Source of the DNA: Burkholderiales bacterium
Lineage (GTDB): Bacteria; Pseudomonadota; Gammaproteobacteria; Burkholderiales; Burkholderiaceae_F
Reading direction: 5' to 3'
DNA length: 10,124 nucleotides
NCBI GenBank assembly: GCA_024641225.1
Contig: JAHEDN010000060.1
Span: forward strand, 1 to 10,124
Part shown: positions 6,844 through 10,124 of the stretch, one piece after another
Layout: each line of letters starts with the position of its first letter
How positions within the stretch are numbered: the stretch's first letter is position 1
Position numbers and translations under genes: made by a program
The notes under the pieces: generated by a model
Database searches by the model: none
What the model saw: the letters and a program-made list of their open reading frames with translations, nothing else
Told to the model about the DNA's origin: nothing

Positions 6844-6954
6844 CACGGGTTGGTCACGCCCGCGCTGATGCGGGACTTCCTTGGGGTGAATCGAACGGGT
6901 GTACTCACACTGGGTGGGCCGGGCCGATCTGCAGTCCGCCGGCTCTGCCCCCCC
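6844..6954. other. Intergenic DNA downstream of mgtE
   Basis: No gene is seen. A 5 bp hairpin, CCCGC-GCTGAT-GCGGG, lies near 6857-6873 but lacks a U-tract on either strand, so I do not call it a terminator. No clear promoter elements for the minus-strand acidic protein gene are visible. Confidence 0.3.
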
Positions 6955-8280
6955 TCAGCTCACGCTCTTCGCCAGCAGCGGCGCGAACAGCGCCGCAATC
7001 CCCAGAAACGAGAAAAATCCCACGATGTCGGTCACCGTGGTCAAGATGATCGACGAGGCGGTTGCCGGATCTTGTCCGAAGCGGCGCAGCAGCATCGGCA
7101 CCAGTGCGCCTGCGAGGCCGGCAGCGAGCATCGAGATGATCATGGCCAATGTGATCACGGCGACCAGGGCCGGCGAGCGGCTCCAGGCGTAGACACCGAG
7201 TCCTGTCGTCGCGGCCACCGCGACGCCGTTGACCAGCCCGGTCAGCGCCTCCTTGCCGACCACGGCGGGCCAGTGACGCAGGCTGATCTCGCGCAGCACC
7301 AGGCCGCGCATCGTGACCGCGAGCGCTTGCGCGCCGGCATTGCCCGATTGACCCGCGACGACCGGCAGCAGCACCGCCAGCGCGGTGAACTGAGCGATGG
7401 TGCCTTCGAACAATCCGACGACTGCCGCTGCCAGGAACGCGGTCAGCAGGTTGATCTGCAGCCAGGGAAGGCGCTTGCGCACCGCGAATGCCGGCGTTGA
7501 AAGCGCGCGCTCGTCAGGGCTGGCGCCGACCATCGTCTGGATATCGAGGCTCGACTCCTCTTCCACCGCGGCGACCAGTTCGGCCTGGCGAATCACGCCG
7601 ATGAAGCGTCCGTTGACGTTGACCACGGGCAGTGCGGTGATCGGGTGTGCCTGTAGTGTCTCGACCACTTCTTCGCGCGGGTCGAGATCGCCCACGTACG
7701 CGACGACGCCCCGTGTGATGTCCGCCAGCGGCAGCTCGCGTGCTGCCAGTGCAAGGTCCTGTACCTCGACGCGGCCGGCCAGGCGCCCCTCGTCGTCGAT
7801 CACGAAGAGTTCGCGCAGCCCGCTGCGGCGAATCTGGCGCAATCGTTCGATTGCGGTGGCGACGGTCATGCCGCGTCGCAGCGGGCTGACGCGCGGGTCC
7901 ATCATGCGGCCGGCGCAGTCGTCAGGATAGGCGAGGAGTTCGCGCAGCTCGCGCGCCACCTCGGAGTCGAGACGCTTCAGCCAGGTCTCGCGCGTTGCGG
8001 GCTCCATTTGTGTCAGCACCGCGACGCTGGCCACCGGTTCGGCTTCTGCCACCAGATGCAGCGCGAGCGGTTCGGGCAGCCGATCGAGCACGTCCGACGC
8101 GACATCGGGCGCGAGCGCTTCCCAGGCCCGCAACGCCGCGTGAGGCGGTTGCAGTCCCAGCAGTGCGGCGGCATCGCCCGCGGGCATGGCCTCGAAGAGG
8201 CGCGCCGCCTCGTGCGGATAGTCGAGCAGATAGCGCTGCGTCAGCGCCGCCTCGGCGGGCGCAAGACTTTCAGCGGCCAT
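6955..8280 (-). CDS. mgtE: MgtE-type magnesium channel
   Basis: The 441-residue protein has the complete MgtE layout. A helical MgtE_N superhelix domain spans about 12-125, paired CBS domains about 127-245, a connecting helix about 248-275, and a five-helix channel domain about 276-441. The channel carries the signature PVVAGQSGNAG at 306-316. In the last helix, TTVTDIVGF includes D418, likely the counterpart of the pore aspartate (Asp432 in the Thermus protein) that binds Mg2+. In the family, Mg2+ bound between the N and CBS domains closes the pore, so uptake falls when cytosolic magnesium is high. The acidic residues in the YPDDCAGRMM region (117-127) fit such a sensor. Its ATG overlaps the previous gene's end by 11 bases, with GAGGAG a few bases upstream, indicating coupled translation. 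The length matches usual MgtE proteins of 440-480 residues. Confidence 0.93.
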   Translation of the reverse strand: MAAESLAPAEAALTQRYLLDYPHEAARLFEAMPAGDAAALLGLQPPHAALRAWEALAPDVASDVLDRLPEPLALHLVAEAEPVASVAVLTQMEPATRETWLKRLDSEVARELRELLAYPDDCAGRMMDPRVSPLRRGMTVATAIERLRQIRRSGLRELFVIDDEGRLAGRVEVQDLALAARELPLADITRGVVAYVGDLDPREEVVETLQAHPITALPVVNVNGRFIGVIRQAELVAAVEEESSLDIQTMVGASPDERALSTPAFAVRKRLPWLQINLLTAFLAAAVVGLFEGTIAQFTALAVLLPVVAGQSGNAGAQALAVTMRGLVLREISLRHWPAVVGKEALTGLVNGVAVAATTGLGVYAWSRSPALVAVITLAMIISMLAAGLAGALVPMLLRRFGQDPATASSIILTTVTDIVGFFSFLGIAALFAPLLAKSVS

Positions 8281-9127
8281 CGCGCTTCTCCTCGACGCAC
8301 TGAACCCGGGGCAGCAGGGCGAGGCCGCTCGCGAGCAGCGCGGTCAGGGTCTGCCAATAGCCCCGTGCGAGGAGCGCTGGAAGCGTGGCGTCGCTGTTGG
8401 GGGCGGGCGGTGGCATGCTGCGGCGCACTGCGCGTGCGAGTGCGTCGCGGGTCATCGCGCCGATCAGGCGCTCGCCAGGTTCGACGACCGGAAGCACGGA
8501 GCCGTGCTCCCAGCCCGGATGGACGGGTGCACTCGAGAGCGGCGCGTGCGCGGCCAGCACTTCGGCCGCCGGCTGCATCAGCGAGCCGAGCGTGGTGTCC
8601 GCGGGCGCCTTCAGCAGCGCCGTGAGACTCACGACGCCGGAAAGCCGTCGTTCGGCATCGGTGACGAAGATTTGCGAGTGCGCGGCAGCGCTCTGGCGCA
8701 TCCGCTCGAGCGCGTCGCCGGCACGCGTCTCGGGCGCAAGCATGACGATGTCCGGGTCGGCCCAGGCACCCACCGTGTCCTCGGAAAAACCGAGCAGCAG
8801 CGACGACGCCAGCGACGCCGCGGTCGGAAGGTCTGCGATCAGCACGCGTCGCCGCGGCTCGGGCAGGTGGCGCAGCACCGAAACCGTGGCCTGCGTGCCC
8901 ATCGGTGCCAGCAGTTCCAGGGCGCGGGCGTCCGGCAGCGTGGTGATGCAGCTAGCCGCCCTGCGCGGCAGCATGGCCGCGAGCACCGCGGCCCCGACGC
9001 GCGCAGGCGCGCGGTCGAACAGCAGCGCGGCTTCATCCACGGGCAGGGCGTCCAGCACGCGCGCCGCCTGTTCCGGATGGCCTCGCATGAAGGCCAGGCT
9101 CAGCGCTTGTTCGTGTTGTTCCGCCAT
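8270..9127 (-). CDS. Stand-alone MgtE_N plus CBS-domain protein
   Basis: This 285-residue protein resembles the cytosolic half of MgtE. Residues ~8-120 form the helical MgtE_N repeat domain, with phrases such as GHPEQAARVLDALPVDEAA. LLGFSEDTVGAWADPD (111-126) is the counterpart of the YPDDCAGRMMDP linker in the adjacent mgtE. Residues ~127-238 form a divergent CBS pair. The channel domain is absent: only one short hydrophobic stretch remains (about 256-273, YWQTLTALLASGLALLP) before a basic tail, at the place where MgtE's first channel helix begins. It lies 4 bases after the MscS-like gene and overlaps mgtE by 11 bases, so co-expression is expected. It may be a regulatory partner of MgtE, or a paralogue that lost its pore after tandem duplication; both are inference. 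Confidence 0.8.
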   Translation of the reverse strand: MAEQHEQALSLAFMRGHPEQAARVLDALPVDEAALLFDRAPARVGAAVLAAMLPRRAASCITTLPDARALELLAPMGTQATVSVLRHLPEPRRRVLIADLPTAASLASSLLLGFSEDTVGAWADPDIVMLAPETRAGDALERMRQSAAAHSQIFVTDAERRLSGVVSLTALLKAPADTTLGSLMQPAAEVLAAHAPLSSAPVHPGWEHGSVLPVVEPGERLIGAMTRDALARAVRRSMPPPAPNSDATLPALLARGYWQTLTALLASGLALLPRVQCVEEKRDGR

Positions 9128-9131
9128 GCGC

Positions 9132-9947
9132 TCAGTCGCCGTCCTGGCGTGCGATCAGCACGATCGCATCGTCGTGGTACACGCGCCCGGGCAGCATGAC
9201 GCGGCCGTCGACCGTCTCCAGGACGAGTGAGGTGGCGGTCACGTCGACGATGCGTCCCTCGTGACCGGCGACGCGCACGCGCTGACCCTGGCGCAACGCC
9301 TGTCGAAGGTAATGCGCTCCGATCAGGTTGGCGACGTAGCCGCGCGCCCCCAGGCTGACCGCCAGCGTCACACCGCCCATGACCGCCGCGACGATCACTG
9401 CGGCGAGGATGGCGATCCAGGTGACTTTGAGGCCGATCTGATCGGCGCCGACGAGCAGCGCAAGGACCAGCGTCGCCCCCTGCGCCAGCCGCGCGAGTGC
9501 GGTGCGCTGTGGCAGCGCCAGTGCGGTCGCCGTGGCGCGCACGAGCTCGGCCACGAAGCCCGACAGCAGATATCCCGCCGCCACGATCAGCAAGCCTGCG
9601 GCGATCGTCGGGAACTGATCGAGCAACCTCGCCAGCAGATCGCTCAGCGTCTGCAGTTCCAGTGCGTGGGCGGCCGCGGTGACGAAGATCAGCATTACCA
9701 CCCAGTACACGACGTTGCCGAGCAGCGACGCCGAGCGGCCGATGCGCCAGCGCTCCTGGCCGACGCTGCGGGAGATCAACGCGTCGATCAGCGCCGCGGC
9801 ACGCCGCGTGGCCACGCGCAGCAGTCGTGCAAGCAGCCAGCCGACCAGCAGCAGCGCGAGTGCCCCGAGCACTTGCGGCAGGTGTTCCAGCAGACGATCG
9901 ACGGTGGCGCTGGCCGCCCGGTCCAGTGCGTCAGTGAGATTTCCCAT
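9132..9947 (-). CDS. Small MscS-like mechanosensitive channel family protein
   Basis: The 271-residue membrane protein has hydrophobic segments at about 24-45, 78-97, 113-135, 153-172 and 175-198. A compact MscS-type beta domain follows: LGARGYVANLIGAHYLRQAL (199-218), then RQGQRVRVAGHEGRIVDV and a VDGRVMLPGRVYHDD end. The sequence LGARGYVANL corresponds to the pore-to-beta-domain junction of MscS relatives, and the extra N-terminal helices resemble the conserved-TM-helix subgroup. It lacks the C-terminal alpha/beta domain of full MscS, and the usual PN near the end of the beta domain reads PG. In the family these channels open under membrane tension to release solutes; here ion conductance is plausible but not shown. 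It is the first gene of a tight run with the MgtE_N/CBS protein and mgtE. No strong ribosome binding site precedes the ATG. Confidence 0.82.
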   Translation of the reverse strand: MGNLTDALDRAASATVDRLLEHLPQVLGALALLLVGWLLARLLRVATRRAAALIDALISRSVGQERWRIGRSASLLGNVVYWVVMLIFVTAAAHALELQTLSDLLARLLDQFPTIAAGLLIVAAGYLLSGFVAELVRATATALALPQRTALARLAQGATLVLALLVGADQIGLKVTWIAILAAVIVAAVMGGVTLAVSLGARGYVANLIGAHYLRQALRQGQRVRVAGHEGRIVDVTATSLVLETVDGRVMLPGRVYHDDAIVLIARQDGD

Positions 9948-9990
9948 GGCGCATCGTAACGCGGCAGACCGATGGCCGCAGCGGCCGGGC

Positions 9991-10124
9991 TCAGGCGCCC
10001 AGTCTCGCTACCCGCACCGTCTCCGGAAAGCGCTGGCGCAGGTAGATCCAGGCGGCCAGGCCCACCAGCATCATAAGCAGCGACGCGACCGCCAGCCCCA
10101 GCGCGGAGTGCATCACCAGCGGTG
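9991..10124 (-). CDS. C-terminal end of a membrane protein (cut by window edge)
   Basis: The minus strand enters the window mid-gene and encodes 43 residues before a TGA at 9993-9991. They comprise one clear transmembrane helix (ALGLAVASLLMMLVGLAAWI) followed by YLRQRFPETVRVARLGA. High G/C third positions and the typical helix-then-basic-tail end support a real gene. The family cannot be named from this end: a transporter with a final helix, including a CorA-like or MFS protein, is possible. It lies 43 bases upstream of the MscS-like gene on the same strand and may be the preceding gene of the operon. Confidence 0.6.
   Translation of the reverse strand, partial: PLVMHSALGLAVASLLMMLVGLAAWIYLRQRFPETVRVARLGA

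Noticed and set aside
8385..9959. Plus-strand frames opposite the MgtE_N/CBS and MscS-like genes
   Set aside because: They are antisense shadows with Arg-, Gln- or Ser-rich composition and no domain, while the minus-strand genes are clear.
9971..9990. GGCCGC-A-GCGGCC inverted repeat between the two rightmost minus-strand genes
   Set aside because: There is no U-tract and the effective loop is small; it may be a chance palindrome in GC-rich DNA.

Overview
The window is GC-rich throughout, with codon third positions dominated by G/C. A vestigial PEP-CTERM sorting tail, a large AsmA-family protein, an MgtE magnesium channel, a DUF1326 protein and an IS30-family transposase together suggest a high-GC proteobacterium, most likely a betaproteobacterium. 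That placement is an inference from family distribution; no marker gene is present.

Left part (1-2475) is an accessory, decayed stretch. An IS30-family transposase starts at 155 and runs off the left edge on the minus strand. An intact DUF1326 gene follows on the plus strand (482-1117). Next comes a degenerate PEP-CTERM tail on the minus strand (about 1289-1405) that still has its rho-independent terminator (1240-1266). An intact small membrane protein with a SHOCT domain follows (1423-1758, +). After it lie three 5' gene fragments: a PPK2-like polyphosphate kinase N-terminus (+), a secreted beta-barrel-like protein N-terminus (-), and the first 35 codons of a small membrane protein (-). The first two are truncated at a shared point near 2021-2027. 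The third ends where the start codon of the second begins. This looks like a set of deletion scars close to an insertion sequence.

Middle part (2476-6836) holds a 1286-residue AsmA-family envelope protein and, upstream of it on the same strand, a 103-residue acidic protein of unknown function.

Right part (6955-9947) is a compact minus-strand operon transcribed right to left. Its genes are a small MscS-like channel, then (4 bp gap) a stand-alone MgtE_N plus CBS regulatory-type protein without a channel domain, then (11 bp overlap) a complete MgtE magnesium channel. The last 40 or so codons of another membrane protein lie upstream (9991-10124, -). I infer that the operon acts in magnesium and osmotic ion homeostasis, with the separate MgtE_N/CBS protein as a possible partner or sensor subunit.

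I see no CRISPR array, tRNA, rRNA or clear riboswitch. I cannot point to a convincing new multi-gene system. The most interesting items are the split MgtE module and the cluster of truncated genes with a shared breakpoint.
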